From assembly GCF_017315945.1 (NCBI RefSeq), contig NZ_JAFLWI010000005.1, positions 1 through 55,483 of the forward strand: a stretch of 55,483 nt of DNA, read 5' to 3'. Source of the DNA: Candidatus Enterococcus courvalinii (GTDB lineage: Bacteria > Bacillota > Bacilli > Lactobacillales > Enterococcaceae). The position numbers were made by a program, and so were the translations under genes. Below, in pieces: positions 1 through 9,091 of the stretch (positions are counted from its first letter, which is position 1; every line of letters starts with the position of its first letter). The notes beneath the pieces were generated by a model. That model ran no database searches, was not told the origin of the DNA, and saw nothing but the letters and a program-made list of their open reading frames with translations.

Positions 1-40
1 TTGACAAGTACATTATAACTCATTGACTACTTGTAGTCAA
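1..40 (-). promoter_or_regulatory. Palindrome-embedded promoter reading out of the window start
   Basis: The perfect palindrome TTGACTACTTGTAGTCAA is at 23-40. On the minus strand TTGACT (35-40) is followed after exactly 17 bp by TATAAT (12-17), a near-consensus sigma-A promoter. It overlaps the stop codon of the gene at 27-290. Transcription leaves the window at base 1. If the molecule is circular it enters a hairpin at 55459-55475 and then the gene starting at 55402. Five other copies of the palindrome have the same -35/17/-10 geometry. Confidence 0.8.
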
Positions 41-290
41 CCTTTAGTTTATCCTTAATTATATTGATTATTTGAGGTGTTTCGCTCTTATACATGAACG
101 ATATTTCTCCTTTTGCAACTCCTATGATTTCTTTTAACAATCCTTCATCTGTTTCAGGAAGTCCTAACCATACTGCAAATAATCCTTCGGAATAATATCT
201 CCATAGTTCTTCCGCTTGAGAGCTATCTATGCCTATTCCGAAATCCGCAAGTACCTTCCTAATTCTTCTTTTGTCCTGCTCTATAGTCAA
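27..290 (-). CDS. Hypothetical protein (87 aa)
   Basis: Small soluble protein, not recognised; the central residues suggest an alpha-helical fold. A longer reading frame reaches 317, but the only good ribosome binding site (AAGAAGGGG) sits five bases before a TTG at 290, so I take that as the start (MTIEQDKRR...). The start overlaps the end of the gene at 310-1008, which suggests translational coupling. Its stop codon lies inside the 18-bp palindrome at 23-40, so the last residues (VDYK) are encoded by the palindrome. It appears to be the last gene of the mobilisation operon; no terminator is seen before base 1. Confidence 0.55.
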   Translation of the reverse strand: MTIEQDKRRIRKVLADFGIGIDSSQAEELWRYYSEGLFAVWLGLPETDEGLLKEIIGVAKGEISFMYKSETPQIINIIKDKLKVDYK

Positions 291-309
291 TATTACCCCT
301 TCTTTCAGC

Positions 310-1008
310 TTATGCAAAATAACAGAATTCTTTTTCTACTAGCTCTGGTGTAACCGATTTTAAATCTGATATTTCTAAACTTTCAACTCCATTTAAATCA
401 TTTATCACCCATAATAATTCTTCTCCATGTTTTTCAAATGTTGCTACCACAATCTCTTTTCTATCTTCATGATAAACAAAATAACTACAATTTATTTTTA
501 GTTCGTCATATTCACTGAAAGTTCCGACTTCATGCCAGCTATAAGCACAACTTTCTAAATTTTCATCATTTACAAACATATGACCGTAATTATCTTTTAA
601 AAAGAAAAATTCTTCACTATCTATTTCTATTGCTTCAGAATAACCATAAAATTTCTTTTTTAATACCAGTTCACTTTGTGGCTCTGTTAAATTTCCTATA
701 ACTTTTTGAGATACGTCTTTTTGATAACCTGCTATCTGAAAAGACAATTTACCCCTAACTATTTGATCAAGAACAAAGCGAAATTCTTTTTCTTTATTAT
801 CATAACTAACTTTTAGTAAAGAATTAAGAGACCTATACTTTCCGTCAACAAAAAAATCGTTTTCTGTTGGTTCTTTGTTATCATCAACTTTAAAAACGGG
901 ACTGTACCTTATAAACATGCCTATACCTGATAATAGTTCCATTCTTTCTTTATAAAATAATGTTCCATCTCCATTTAAACACTTGTCAAATTCCATTTGA
1001 TAATACAT
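310..1008 (-). CDS. Hypothetical protein (232 aa) downstream of relaxase
   Basis: No family recognised. The protein is soluble, acidic and beta-rich, with no signal peptide or membrane segment. A GGGGG-type ribosome binding site precedes the ATG at 1008. It lies 20 bp after the relaxase gene on the same strand, so it is probably cotranscribed with the mobilisation genes and expressed when transfer is on. Its C-terminal half is rich in aromatic and acidic residues. Function unknown; the assignment as a gene rests on length, ribosome binding site and operon position. Confidence 0.6.
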   Translation of the reverse strand: MYYQMEFDKCLNGDGTLFYKERMELLSGIGMFIRYSPVFKVDDNKEPTENDFFVDGKYRSLNSLLKVSYDNKEKEFRFVLDQIVRGKLSFQIAGYQKDVSQKVIGNLTEPQSELVLKKKFYGYSEAIEIDSEEFFFLKDNYGHMFVNDENLESCAYSWHEVGTFSEYDELKINCSYFVYHEDRKEIVVATFEKHGEELLWVINDLNGVESLEISDLKSVTPELVEKEFCYFA

Positions 1009-1028
1009 TATATTAACCCCCGTTCCAT

Positions 1029-2555
1029 CTAACTAATATCAAAATCCGATTGATAAGATTGCCTTACTTTTTCCTGCTCTACCATTCTTTGTGCTTGTTC
1101 AAAATCTTGCTTTGCACGATACATATGAAGATCGTCATTTATTACTCTCTCTATTTGTCTTAAATTCTTTTTATTCTCAAATTTCACTTGTCTTTTTTTA
1201 TATGAATGTATTCGTTGTTCTTGTTCATCTTTTGAATTATGTTGCTTTTTCATTAGTTGCTCGTAACGATACCGGCCATCTTCAGTTTTAAACTTTCGAT
1301 TATTGTCATAATTCCTTAGTTGTAATCGCAAAGGAGTATCATTTAAAACTTTATCTATTTCTTCTCCGTAAATTCTTTTTTCTTCTGATTGCTTTATTTT
1401 TTTTATTTGACTGACAACAGCATTGCCCATCCTACCATTTAAATCTATCTTTCTATCTTCGTAATACTTTTCTGGAGAATATCGCTTTCCATAAGTGTCT
1501 TGATAAAGTTGATCTATTTTTTTTGTCATATTATCGTATTCGTGGCGTTTTGGATTATCTTTAGTTAAATATTCAGTAACACGATCAACTTTTTCTTTGG
1601 TTTCTTTTGGCAACTCATTATATCCTCTAGTATTGATTGGAATTTCCTTCTTTAATTCAGCTAAATATTTTTCTAAGTCATTATTGTATTTTGTATTATT
1701 ATCTATACATACTCGCAAAAGAGTGTCCCTTACAGATTCTTTTATTTCCAAAGGTACATCTTTCCTTAACTTAGATATTTTTTCAAACTCGTTAGTCCGA
1801 TCTAACATTTTACTACCAAACCGAAAAATCATATCATCTAATGTAGATTGTTTTCTTTTTCCTCTGGCCTGCAACACTCCTTCATACTCCATAATTTCGC
1901 GTGTGTTCTCTCGTTCCATTGAAGTTACATGAATGTGAATGTGTTCTGTATTTCTATGGATTGTCGCAAACCAAAAAGGATCAATAAGACCTTCTTTTTC
2001 TTTCAACTTTTCCATCATACTTTTAGTTGCTTCATACAGTATGTTCTCATTGAGTTGATTTGTTTTCGGATCATAGTACCCTTCTCTTTCTAAAAAATCA
2101 TTGTCAAACGATATAACATCTTGAAACATTACCGAGTTGTTATTCTTTGCTTCAATAACAGATTCTTTGATTTGCTTTACATCTTTTTGAGTTATAAATC
2201 TCTTTGAATTACTAAAAGCACCATTTACAATTTCATTATCTTTATTTTCTAAGATAGCTTTTTTACGAGTCATATAATCAATATATTTATCCATTTGCCT
2301 AATATCTTTAATAACCGGTTGATCACTTTCTTCTTCCATAACACCAAGCGCTTTTTCTATACGTTCTAACTCATCTAGTTCATCTTTTGAATACTCATGA
2401 TCAATATTATCTTTCCGAATGGCTTCTTGCCGTGCAATATAGTCTACAAATTTTTGAAGCTCAACCATATGATTTTTTTTATTGCTTTTTCCAGTTTCAA
2501 ATTTTGCTTTCAAAATTATATTTGCACTCTTTCGAGTATAAGAATGTTCGACCAT
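1029..2555 (-). CDS. MobP-like conjugative relaxase
   Basis: Predicted relaxase that nicks oriT, becomes covalently attached to the 5' end of the transfer strand and is led to the coupling protein. The key signature is the histidine triad around residues 200-210 (TEHIHIHVTSMERE, the HxHxH metal site of the relaxase fold), with surrounding residues as in the MobP/MobA-MobL group. The C-terminal half is strongly charged and probably coiled coil, ending near residue 508. A GGGGGGAG ribosome binding site precedes the ATG at 2555. It is followed by two unknown genes and preceded by a NERD-like gene and two ribbon-helix-helix-like genes, a normal relaxosome layout. The length resembles, from memory, TraI of pHTbeta (about 506 aa); this was not checked. 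Confidence 0.85.
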   Translation of the reverse strand: MVEHSYTRKSANIILKAKFETGKSNKKNHMVELQKFVDYIARQEAIRKDNIDHEYSKDELDELERIEKALGVMEEESDQPVIKDIRQMDKYIDYMTRKKAILENKDNEIVNGAFSNSKRFITQKDVKQIKESVIEAKNNNSVMFQDVISFDNDFLEREGYYDPKTNQLNENILYEATKSMMEKLKEKEGLIDPFWFATIHRNTEHIHIHVTSMERENTREIMEYEGVLQARGKRKQSTLDDMIFRFGSKMLDRTNEFEKISKLRKDVPLEIKESVRDTLLRVCIDNNTKYNNDLEKYLAELKKEIPINTRGYNELPKETKEKVDRVTEYLTKDNPKRHEYDNMTKKIDQLYQDTYGKRYSPEKYYEDRKIDLNGRMGNAVVSQIKKIKQSEEKRIYGEEIDKVLNDTPLRLQLRNYDNNRKFKTEDGRYRYEQLMKKQHNSKDEQEQRIHSYKKRQVKFENKKNLRQIERVINDDLHMYRAKQDFEQAQRMVEQEKVRQSYQSDFDIS

Positions 2556-2622
2556 GACTCACTCCCCCCACAAAAATTTTTTCTACCGGCAATGCTCTTA
2601 ATGCTTTTAGCATTAGAATTTT

Positions 2623-3210
2623 TTAGTTTGCATTTTGCAATAATTCATATATTTCTTGCGTATACTTACCCTCCACATTTGACCTTTTCGTGCAAATGAA
2701 TTCAGTTAATTGTGACGCATATATTATCTTAATATCGTCAGACGAAACATCTATATAGTTCAAATTTGTTTCATCAGGAAACACCACCACAGGAATAATA
2801 TTAGTAGCTTTAGGAACTATCTTTTTCACTATTTCTGATTCCATGTAACATATTTCCATTGGATTTAAGAACTTCTTTTTAGATTTGTATATGCTCCACC
2901 ACACTTTCGTAACTTCATGGCCGTACACATATCCTCTGACATCTACAAAGTGGATTACATAAACACTAATACCGATAATAACAACCAAATCAATGTTTAC
3001 CTTACTTCGACCGCCCCACATTTTTTTCTTATCGTGTAATTCAACATCTGTTAATATTTTTGCTGAATGACACTCTTTTTTAATTCGCTTTGCAATTTGA
3101 AAGTTCCATTTAGCTTCTTTGCCCACTCTCCATTCTCCAATCATTATCATTATTAAAAAGATTAGTGACATACTCGCAATTAGCATTAAAAAATCATTTA
3201 TTTCAGACAT
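2623..3210 (-). CDS. Membrane-anchored NERD-like domain protein
   Basis: 195 aa with one N-terminal membrane segment (about residues 6-25). A region resembling the NERD (nuclease-related) domain follows: GKEAKWNFQIAKRI, then a NIDLVVI strand and a VDVRGYVYG strand. Typical NERD proteins have an E-x-K-like motif at the second strand, and here it reads V-D-V-R, so catalytic activity is uncertain. The gene sits between the relaxase and two DNA-binding accessory genes and nearly touches the next one (start at 3210, neighbour stop at 3212). It may act on or hold DNA at the membrane during transfer; that role is inferred only from context. Confidence 0.55.
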   Translation of the reverse strand: MSEINDFLMLIASMSLIFLIMIMIGEWRVGKEAKWNFQIAKRIKKECHSAKILTDVELHDKKKMWGGRSKVNIDLVVIIGISVYVIHFVDVRGYVYGHEVTKVWWSIYKSKKKFLNPMEICYMESEIVKKIVPKATNIIPVVVFPDETNLNYIDVSSDDIKIIYASQLTEFICTKRSNVEGKYTQEIYELLQNAN

Positions 3211-3211
3211 A

Positions 3212-3619
3212 CTAACGCCCCAATCTATTTGAAGTAAAAAACATTCCTTCCTTGTGCTGTGACTTTTCTTCGTGTTTCTCTTTCAATTTTATCTCATCAA
3301 TGTTTGATTCAGTATCATTCATTTCGCCATTGATAAACATTGCTTCTATCATTTTGTCAACCTTATTCAATTTTTTCATCACTGTTGATTCTAATTCCAC
3401 CATTGTTGATTGTAGTTCCATTATTTTTTCTTCTAATCCTTTGTTTTCAGGATCGCTTAATTTTATATTTGATTGACTGGCTAACACTGGTAAATTTGAA
3501 ACCATTACACGAAACATATTTGCTTTCGACCCAAGATTACCTTTATTTTTATCGTAAAAATCATCAAATAACTTTTTTGTTTCTTTTGAACAGTACACTT
3601 TAATATATGGTTCAGTCAT
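3212..3619 (-). CDS. Relaxosome accessory protein, RHH-like with coiled coil
   Basis: 135 aa. Residues 5-45 (YIKVYCSKETKKLFDDFYDK then GSKANMFRVMVSNL) fit a ribbon-helix-helix DNA-binding domain. A helical, probably coiled-coil segment of about 40 residues and a charged tail follow. It starts directly after the neighbour at 3622-3909 (2-bp gap). By position between oriT and relaxase it is probably an oriT-binding auxiliary protein. The specific partner and binding site are not visible. Confidence 0.6.
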   Translation of the reverse strand: MTEPYIKVYCSKETKKLFDDFYDKNKGNLGSKANMFRVMVSNLPVLASQSNIKLSDPENKGLEEKIMELQSTMVELESTVMKKLNKVDKMIEAMFINGEMNDTESNIDEIKLKEKHEEKSQHKEGMFFTSNRLGR

Positions 3620-3621
3620 TT

Positions 3622-3909
3622 TTATCTACCACCTTCACTAAGTAATAAGTTAAATAATCTTTCATACACATCTGTTAAATTTTCAATACTGGCAGTTAAT
3701 TCTTCATTTGACACTAGCATTTTATCCAACGCTAAATCGAATTCCGCTTTCTTGTAATTGATTAAATCAATTTCACTGTCTTGCCTAAGTAACATTTTCA
3801 AGTAATCATTTCGGCTAAAGTTTCGATTTGTTTTCTGCCTAATTTCCATTACTTTTCGATCAATTTCTTGAATGTATTGTGGATCAATACCACGAATTTT
3901 CACTTCCAA
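3622..3909 (-). CDS. Small RHH-like mobilisation accessory protein
   Basis: 95 aa. The N-terminal segment VKIRGIDPQYIQEIDRKV followed by NFSRNDYLKMLL is a good ribbon-helix-helix pattern, with a helical C-terminus after it. It is the first gene of the mobilisation operon, has a GAGGAGG-type ribosome binding site and is preceded by a promoter with the second operator motif (3931-3956). Such MobC-like proteins bind near oriT and often repress their own promoter. Whether it is the reader of that motif is a guess. Confidence 0.6.
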   Translation of the reverse strand: MEVKIRGIDPQYIQEIDRKVMEIRQKTNRNFSRNDYLKMLLRQDSEIDLINYKKAEFDLALDKMLVSNEELTASIENLTDVYERLFNLLLSEGGR

Positions 3910-3930
3910 AATAAGTCCTCCTCTTATTAT

Positions 3931-3985
3931 TATCTATCTGATACATAATAATTATAACAGATATTTGACCCGTTTTGAAGCATTG
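3931..3985 (-). promoter_or_regulatory. Mobilisation operon promoter with RTCTRTCNGAYA operator
   Basis: On the minus strand TTCAAA is followed after 17 bp by TATAAT (3951-3956). The operator-like sequence TATCTATCTGATACATAATA (3931-3950, plus-strand reading) covers the likely transcription start. The same motif recurs at 23842, 23871, 30646, 36446, 52884 and 53839. Confidence 0.65.
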
Positions 3986-4032
3986 AAGGTCAACACCACA
4001 GAAATGAATGAAAGAGCATAAGGGGAAACTGA

Positions 4033-4076
4033 TCCCACCTGTCAATTTTGAAGGTGGGAAGTTGGCGGTGCCAACT
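4033..4076. other. Probable oriT with two adjacent hairpins
   Basis: Two perfect inverted repeats lie side by side. The first has TCCCACCT (4033-4040) pairing with AGGTGGGA (4052-4059). The second has AGTTGGC (4060-4066) pairing with GCCAACT (4070-4076) around a 3-base loop. They sit in the non-coding gap between the relaxosome genes and the transfer operon, where oriT is expected. The nick site cannot be read from sequence alone. The rest of the gap (4077-4240) is C-rich on the plus strand and shows no gene. Confidence 0.55.
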
Positions 4077-4240
4077 GGTTTCCGAGATAAAATGACTTAA
4101 ATATTATGACCCCACTCACAACGCTCCCTCAACCCCTTATTAAGCCCCCTTCTATCACCCTTTTATAAACCTCCCGAACCCCTCTATTTGCCCCCCCTCT
4201 TTTGGATTTCAACAGTTGGGTTATTACCTACCTTTTAAAC

Positions 4241-4300
4241 AAAAAAAAGAAAGTGAGATACCACTTTTTAGTGGTAATCAAACTCTCTTTTTTTCTTTTT
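4241..4300 (-). terminator. Terminator of the transfer operon
   Basis: TACCACT (4259-4265), loop TTTT, AGTGGTA (4270-4276), extended by pairing of the flanking GTGAGA and TCTC runs. Minus-strand transcripts end in a T-rich tract (4241-4250). The reverse face is also T-rich, so it may be bidirectional. It lies 70-100 bp after the last transfer gene. Confidence 0.75.
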
Positions 4301-4369
4301 TTTGCTGTACACTTATCGTTAAATTGTAGTCCCTAATGACTTTTCTTTGCCGTATGAATATGATTTTCG

Positions 4370-5266
4370 TTACTCAAAACTGCTTGCTGTTTTTTCCAAT
4401 TGGCTGATTTTTTCTTCATACCCACTTATTTTTTTATTACTTTCTTCAATCTGTACTTTATTATTTTCGATAGTTGTTTTCATTGAATTGATCTCGTTTT
4501 TTGTGTCTGTCTGTTCCTCTAATGTTTGAAAATCTAGTTCTTGTTCTGCTTTAGCTATATCTTTTTCAACAACCTTATTTGACAATTCTAGTTTTTTGAT
4601 TTTCTCTTTTTCCAATTCAATTTCCGTTCTAATTGCTTTAGTTTGGTAAACAAAGTTATCTTTTTTCAGGTCAGAAGTTGTTTCAATTTCCAGTTTGTTA
4701 TTTTGCTTAATATCTTTATCAACAGCGTAAAACTTGATCTCTTTATCTTTTAAATCATCTGAAGGTTCTAGTTCAGGATATACATATCGTGGCTGAATCG
4801 TTACAGAAATTACACCAAAATCTTTTGGTAAACCTTGATAATAAACAACAGTGTATTCATCTGAAAGTTTAATCACCTTCGTCTTTGCTGAATCATTTCC
4901 TTTATTCGTAATGTAATTTAGCTTGTATTCGCTCTTCACATTACTTAATGATTTTGTTTTAGTATCATCTTGATAGCGCAATACTAATTTAAATAAACCG
5001 TCTTCTTCATTGATTTCCATATCATCAATGTACACATTTAGTGAAGAAGCAACGTTTATAGAGTTGCTGGTATCTACCGTTTGATAGTCATACGATTTAC
5101 CTAAAACCATTGGAGATAGGACAATCAAAAAACCAATAGATAAAAAACTAATTATTGCACCTAAGTACAACTTTGCACCTTTTGTTTTCCGGTAAACTTT
5201 ATCTAATTGGGATTTATCTTTTTTCTTTTGATTTTTATTTTCATGTATGGAATATCTTTTTTTCAT
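4370..5266 (-). CDS. Transfer protein with TM segment and C-terminal coiled coil
   Basis: 298 aa; no family recognised. The layout is a short basic cytoplasmic N-terminus, one membrane segment (about residues 33-55), a predicted extracellular beta-rich region, and a long coiled coil from about residue 205 to the C-terminus. A GGGGAA ribosome binding site precedes the ATG. It is the last gene of the transfer operon, 14 bp after the VirB8-like gene, so it is probably an envelope component of the T4SS. A role as a scaffold spanning the cell wall is inferred from topology only. Confidence 0.65.
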   Translation of the reverse strand: MKKRYSIHENKNQKKKDKSQLDKVYRKTKGAKLYLGAIISFLSIGFLIVLSPMVLGKSYDYQTVDTSNSINVASSLNVYIDDMEINEEDGLFKLVLRYQDDTKTKSLSNVKSEYKLNYITNKGNDSAKTKVIKLSDEYTVVYYQGLPKDFGVISVTIQPRYVYPELEPSDDLKDKEIKFYAVDKDIKQNNKLEIETTSDLKKDNFVYQTKAIRTEIELEKEKIKKLELSNKVVEKDIAKAEQELDFQTLEEQTDTKNEINSMKTTIENNKVQIEESNKKISGYEEKISQLEKTASSFE

Positions 5267-5280
5267 TATAATTCCCCTTT

Positions 5281-5931
5281 TTACTTCAAATATTTGATTT
5301 CATAATCACTAACTAGAACTTTTCCATCATTGTTCGTTACTTCAAATTCAATAAATACAGTGTTTTTAGTATCACCACTATTTGATTCTGTTTCATAGTT
5401 TACTTCGGCAAAATATTGAACTTGCTTGGCATTGACAAAATTTGTATAAATTGTTGAACTTTCATAACGACTTTTAAATGTTGGATCACTTGAATAGGCT
5501 TCTCCTTTTTGATTGGTACTGCTAGTTTCCAACGTTTTCTTACTAGACGTGATCATATCATCAGGAACAATTGAGTCTGCTACTTTTTTTGTAGCAATTT
5601 GAAGCAAGTCCTTTTTCTTATCTTCTACTTTTTCAATGTCATAGTAGGGATAAAGTTCTACAAATTTTGTTGCCACGTTTGTAATATCTTTACTTAGTTC
5701 TTCTCCCTTTGGTGAGTTAGCTGTAGCCTGAATACTCGTATTTAAATCATTGATATTTTTACTTAATTTCTCGTTTTTTGTTTCTAGTTCTACAATTTTT
5801 GTTTCTAATTTATGATTTTCGTCACCCTTATTTTTATTGCTTAACAGTGCGAATAAACCACCAAACACTAATACGCTAACCATTACTAAGGTTAAAAGTT
5901 TCCATTTTGTTGTATTTGAATAATTCATCAT
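5281..5931 (-). CDS. VirB8-like bitopic T4SS protein
   Basis: 216 aa with an N-terminal membrane segment (about 11-32), a short coiled coil (35-70) and a C-terminal alpha/beta domain of about 130 residues that fits the NTF2-like fold of VirB8/TcpC/TraM proteins. These bitopic proteins nucleate the Gram-positive T4SS at the membrane. It has a GGGAG ribosome binding site and lies between the NlpC/P60 hydrolase and the coiled-coil protein, the usual neighbourhood. The VirB8 call is by architecture and context; no residue signature is decisive. Confidence 0.6.
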   Translation of the reverse strand: MMNYSNTTKWKLLTLVMVSVLVFGGLFALLSNKNKGDENHKLETKIVELETKNEKLSKNINDLNTSIQATANSPKGEELSKDITNVATKFVELYPYYDIEKVEDKKKDLLQIATKKVADSIVPDDMITSSKKTLETSSTNQKGEAYSSDPTFKSRYESSTIYTNFVNAKQVQYFAEVNYETESNSGDTKNTVFIEFEVTNNDGKVLVSDYEIKYLK

Positions 5932-5948
5932 TTTATTTTCTCCCTTAT

Positions 5949-7103
5949 CTAATTTTTTACTCTACGAATTTCTGGACTATGTTGTTGCCAATACGAATCT
6001 TGCCAACTATGGTAGCCAATTCCACTAGAATTACTGTCATACATAGTTGTTTCATTAACATAAATACCTACGTGAGAAATGAAATCAGGCGCTCCATAAG
6101 TTCCTCTAAAGAAGATAAGATCGCCTGCTTTTGCGTCCTTAACTGATACTGGTTCGCTTACGTTATACTGACTTACCGTATAGCTATCTATTGTGATTCC
6201 GGCGCAAACTTGGTACAAATAAGCGGTTAATCCGCTACAATCGAATCCAGTTGTTGGATTTTTACCACCCCAAACATACGGCCATCCTTGGTATTTTTCC
6301 ATTTCTGCTTTCATAGTTTTCCAAAATTCTGAAGGATTAGCAGGTGTTCCACTTCCGCTACCACCGATATACTGCTTCACTAGTTCAGCATAAAAAAAGT
6401 TTCCTCCATTAAGATACAAATATGTTTTTCCATACTTGATTGAAACTTCATTTACATAAGAATATGTTTGACCTGTGGTATTACCTAAACTTGGTGCAAC
6501 AACATCTTTAGAATAGGATTCAGCTGTTTCTATCGTATGCTCCTTCTTATTCTTTCCTAAATAGTGCATATACGCCACACCGTAGTTATAGGCTTGGCAA
6601 ATGCCATCAAAGTTATTTTCCATTCCATAACTTTTAGCGATATTGTAAACGTTGCTCAAGTGTTTTAGCCCTTGTTCAATGCTTTCTTCGTATTCCAATG
6701 TATTAACAGGTAATCCGGCAGACTCACTACTTTGCATTAAATCTGGTAGATTACCTCCGCTTTCTACTTGCATAATCGCTAAAGCGTATGGTACTAGCGG
6801 ACTAATACCATATTTTTCAGCATATTTTTCTACTTGTTTTTGCCATTTCAAAACTTCAGGAGAAAGTGGTTTGTTTCCCCCTACGATTTCAGTATTAGAG
6901 CCACCACTTTTTGTAGTTACTGTTGATTGAATACTACTTAGTGTCCCAATAAACACGCCACCTAATGTTAAACAGGTAATTAGAACAACACAGGTTACTA
7001 ATAATATTTTTATTTTTAGAGCTGTTCCAACTTTTTTAGATAACTTCTTAACGCCTTGTTTTGCGAGTGACGAAACTAAACCGTTATTTTGCTTTTCCTC
7101 CAT
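5949..7103 (-). CDS. VirB1-like bifunctional cell-wall hydrolase (lysozyme-like plus NlpC/P60)
   Basis: 384 aa. One membrane segment (about 30-52) anchors two extracellular enzymes. The first is a lysozyme-like transglycosylase domain (about 80-215) with the catalytic Glu in MQVESGG near residue 112. The second is an NlpC/P60 endopeptidase domain (about 260-384) with WGGKNPTTGFDCSG (Cys near 288) and ISHVGIY (His). This is the CwlT/TcpG/PrgK-type arrangement that opens peptidoglycan for the transfer channel. It lies 19 bp after virB4 with a GGGGGG ribosome binding site. The catalytic Cys, His and Glu are all visible. Confidence 0.9.
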   Translation of the reverse strand: MEEKQNNGLVSSLAKQGVKKLSKKVGTALKIKILLVTCVVLITCLTLGGVFIGTLSSIQSTVTTKSGGSNTEIVGGNKPLSPEVLKWQKQVEKYAEKYGISPLVPYALAIMQVESGGNLPDLMQSSESAGLPVNTLEYEESIEQGLKHLSNVYNIAKSYGMENNFDGICQAYNYGVAYMHYLGKNKKEHTIETAESYSKDVVAPSLGNTTGQTYSYVNEVSIKYGKTYLYLNGGNFFYAELVKQYIGGSGSGTPANPSEFWKTMKAEMEKYQGWPYVWGGKNPTTGFDCSGLTAYLYQVCAGITIDSYTVSQYNVSEPVSVKDAKAGDLIFFRGTYGAPDFISHVGIYVNETTMYDSNSSGIGYHSWQDSYWQQHSPEIRRVKN

Positions 7104-7122
7104 TTTTAATCCCCCCTAATAA

Positions 7123-9078
7123 TTATTGTCCGCCATCAAATCGTTCAATTTGTTCAGGGTATGGATCAAAGTTAATTAAATAGGTATCTTCACTTGACGT
7201 TTGAACCACTGCTTGTCCTACTTCTAATTCTGGTAATAACATGATTTCCGTATCAGTAATCGTATTCCCCAACACTTTTTTAATGTCATCTAGTAGCGCT
7301 GAATCTAAGTTAAAAAAGCATTTGAATGTACATAAGTTAAAGATATTTCGGATAATATCTGCAACTTCTGAACCACTGTCCTTTGGAATAATTTCTTCAG
7401 GAGTCTGTGTAGCAAAATAAACACCTGCACGCATTTTACGCATTTCTCGTTCAAAACTTAGTACATACTCACAAGCATATTTATTATTTGAGTTAATAAC
7501 ATTGTGACATTCATCAATCAGTACCATGAAGTCTTGGGCATATTTAAAATAGTCAGTACCATGCTTTTTGAAGTTTTCTTTCTGAATTTTTCCGTTTCTT
7601 AAAGCACTATTCCAAATCGTTGTCAAAGCAGTAAATAACTGGCAATGGAATACTGGTTTATCCATTTTGCTAATTGAATCAATGTTATAATAGACAATTT
7701 TAGTAGTATCAAAGTTAGGCATTGTTGTAATGCCATTAAAAATTTGAGGATACGTTGTACACATATCTTTCACAATCATTTTGATTAGCTCAATTGAGCG
7801 AACACGTTCTGGCGTTGCTCCTTGAATGTTGAATTGTTGCTGTTCAATATATTCTAAAAATTCGCCATAAACCGGATAGGCTTCATTTGGCAAATTACAA
7901 ATATTAGTTCCAAGTGAATTCCGTTCATTATCATCTTTAGCTTCTCGCCATTCTTGCGGTAAAATTCTTCGTTGAATATAAAAATCCTGTAACATGAGAG
8001 TGTATTCTCGGACGGTTGCCGTATCAATTTCCGGTTCCAAGAAACGAATTTGGTTACTGCATTTAGTAATATGGTTTTGAAAACTTTTCGCTTCGTCAAT
8101 CACATCATTTCCGTATTGGTCTTTTTTCATCACGGTAGCATATACCTGTAATGGATTTACAACCATATCACCACCGCCTAAATCGACATATACGCCACCT
8201 GCTTGCCGTACCATACCTTCAAATTCTCCTGACTTATCAAATCCTCTAATAAAGCAATTCTTAGCTTGTAGCCCCTCTTGTAGCTGTTTAATCAATGTTG
8301 ACTTACCAAAACCCATTTTTCCTAGAATAAAACCATTAAATGACCGTCTTTGCTTAGTAGAATAGAATGGATCAAAAATAAACGCACCTCCGGTACTAGT
8401 TGTACCTAAATAAAAACCTCGTGGGTCTTTTAGACTTTTATGGTGGAACGGAATACCACCCCCAATATTCCTAGCAGGAACAGTTAAACCTTTTTTAGCA
8501 AATAATTGGGCTTCTTGGTCAACCCCACTTTGGAATAGTGAAAGCCATTCATCTTTCATCCTGAATTGAGGAACAATTGCCTTGTGGTTCACACTAGCTA
8601 AATCTTTACGGATTTCAGTAATTTTCTTTTCTAATTCTTCTAGCGAATCATTGTAAACAAAGATTCTTGCATGAACTGTTTTTACTACCTCTCCACGTTT
8701 GGTAATTTCTTGTGCAAATTCTTCCAAATTGTATTTATCTAAAAGAGCGTCCGTTTTATCTGTAGTTCTATTTTCGTTGCTTGACCGATAATCTAATTCA
8801 CCAATTGACGTATTGATTTTGTGTAGTAAATCCTCTTTATCAGCAGTACACACATCAAGCGTTGCAATAGTATTAGGAATTGCCATAATATCTGTTAGCC
8901 ACCGACTATTTACATCTTCAGCAAATTCAATAACCATCACTGAACTAACATATCCATCACCGGCCGTGATATAACGTTCATCAAACTTAATTCCGCCTTT
9001 TGGTTGGTATTGTTCTACAAACCGTAAATCATAGCCTTCACTGACTAATTTTCTTGATACATTTTTATTTACAATCAC
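7123..9078 (-). CDS. virB4: VirB4-family T4SS ATPase
   Basis: Energises assembly and substrate transfer of the conjugation channel at the cytoplasmic membrane. Walker A GKMGFGKSTL lies near residue 256 and Walker B MVLIDECHN near 518; the ATQTPEEI segment is typical of VirB4/TraE/PrgJ. An upstream in-frame ATG at 9177 would overlap the preceding gene. I prefer the GTG at 9078 because AAAGGAGAG lies eight bases before it, giving 651 aa. The usual N-terminal VirB4 domain seems to be on a separate protein (9561-10178). An internal terminator hairpin lies just upstream at 9105-9137. Confidence 0.9.
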   Translation of the reverse strand: MIVNKNVSRKLVSEGYDLRFVEQYQPKGGIKFDERYITAGDGYVSSVMVIEFAEDVNSRWLTDIMAIPNTIATLDVCTADKEDLLHKINTSIGELDYRSSNENRTTDKTDALLDKYNLEEFAQEITKRGEVVKTVHARIFVYNDSLEELEKKITEIRKDLASVNHKAIVPQFRMKDEWLSLFQSGVDQEAQLFAKKGLTVPARNIGGGIPFHHKSLKDPRGFYLGTTSTGGAFIFDPFYSTKQRRSFNGFILGKMGFGKSTLIKQLQEGLQAKNCFIRGFDKSGEFEGMVRQAGGVYVDLGGGDMVVNPLQVYATVMKKDQYGNDVIDEAKSFQNHITKCSNQIRFLEPEIDTATVREYTLMLQDFYIQRRILPQEWREAKDDNERNSLGTNICNLPNEAYPVYGEFLEYIEQQQFNIQGATPERVRSIELIKMIVKDMCTTYPQIFNGITTMPNFDTTKIVYYNIDSISKMDKPVFHCQLFTALTTIWNSALRNGKIQKENFKKHGTDYFKYAQDFMVLIDECHNVINSNNKYACEYVLSFEREMRKMRAGVYFATQTPEEIIPKDSGSEVADIIRNIFNLCTFKCFFNLDSALLDDIKKVLGNTITDTEIMLLPELEVGQAVVQTSSEDTYLINFDPYPEQIERFDGGQ

Positions 9079-9091
9079 ATCTATCTCTCCT

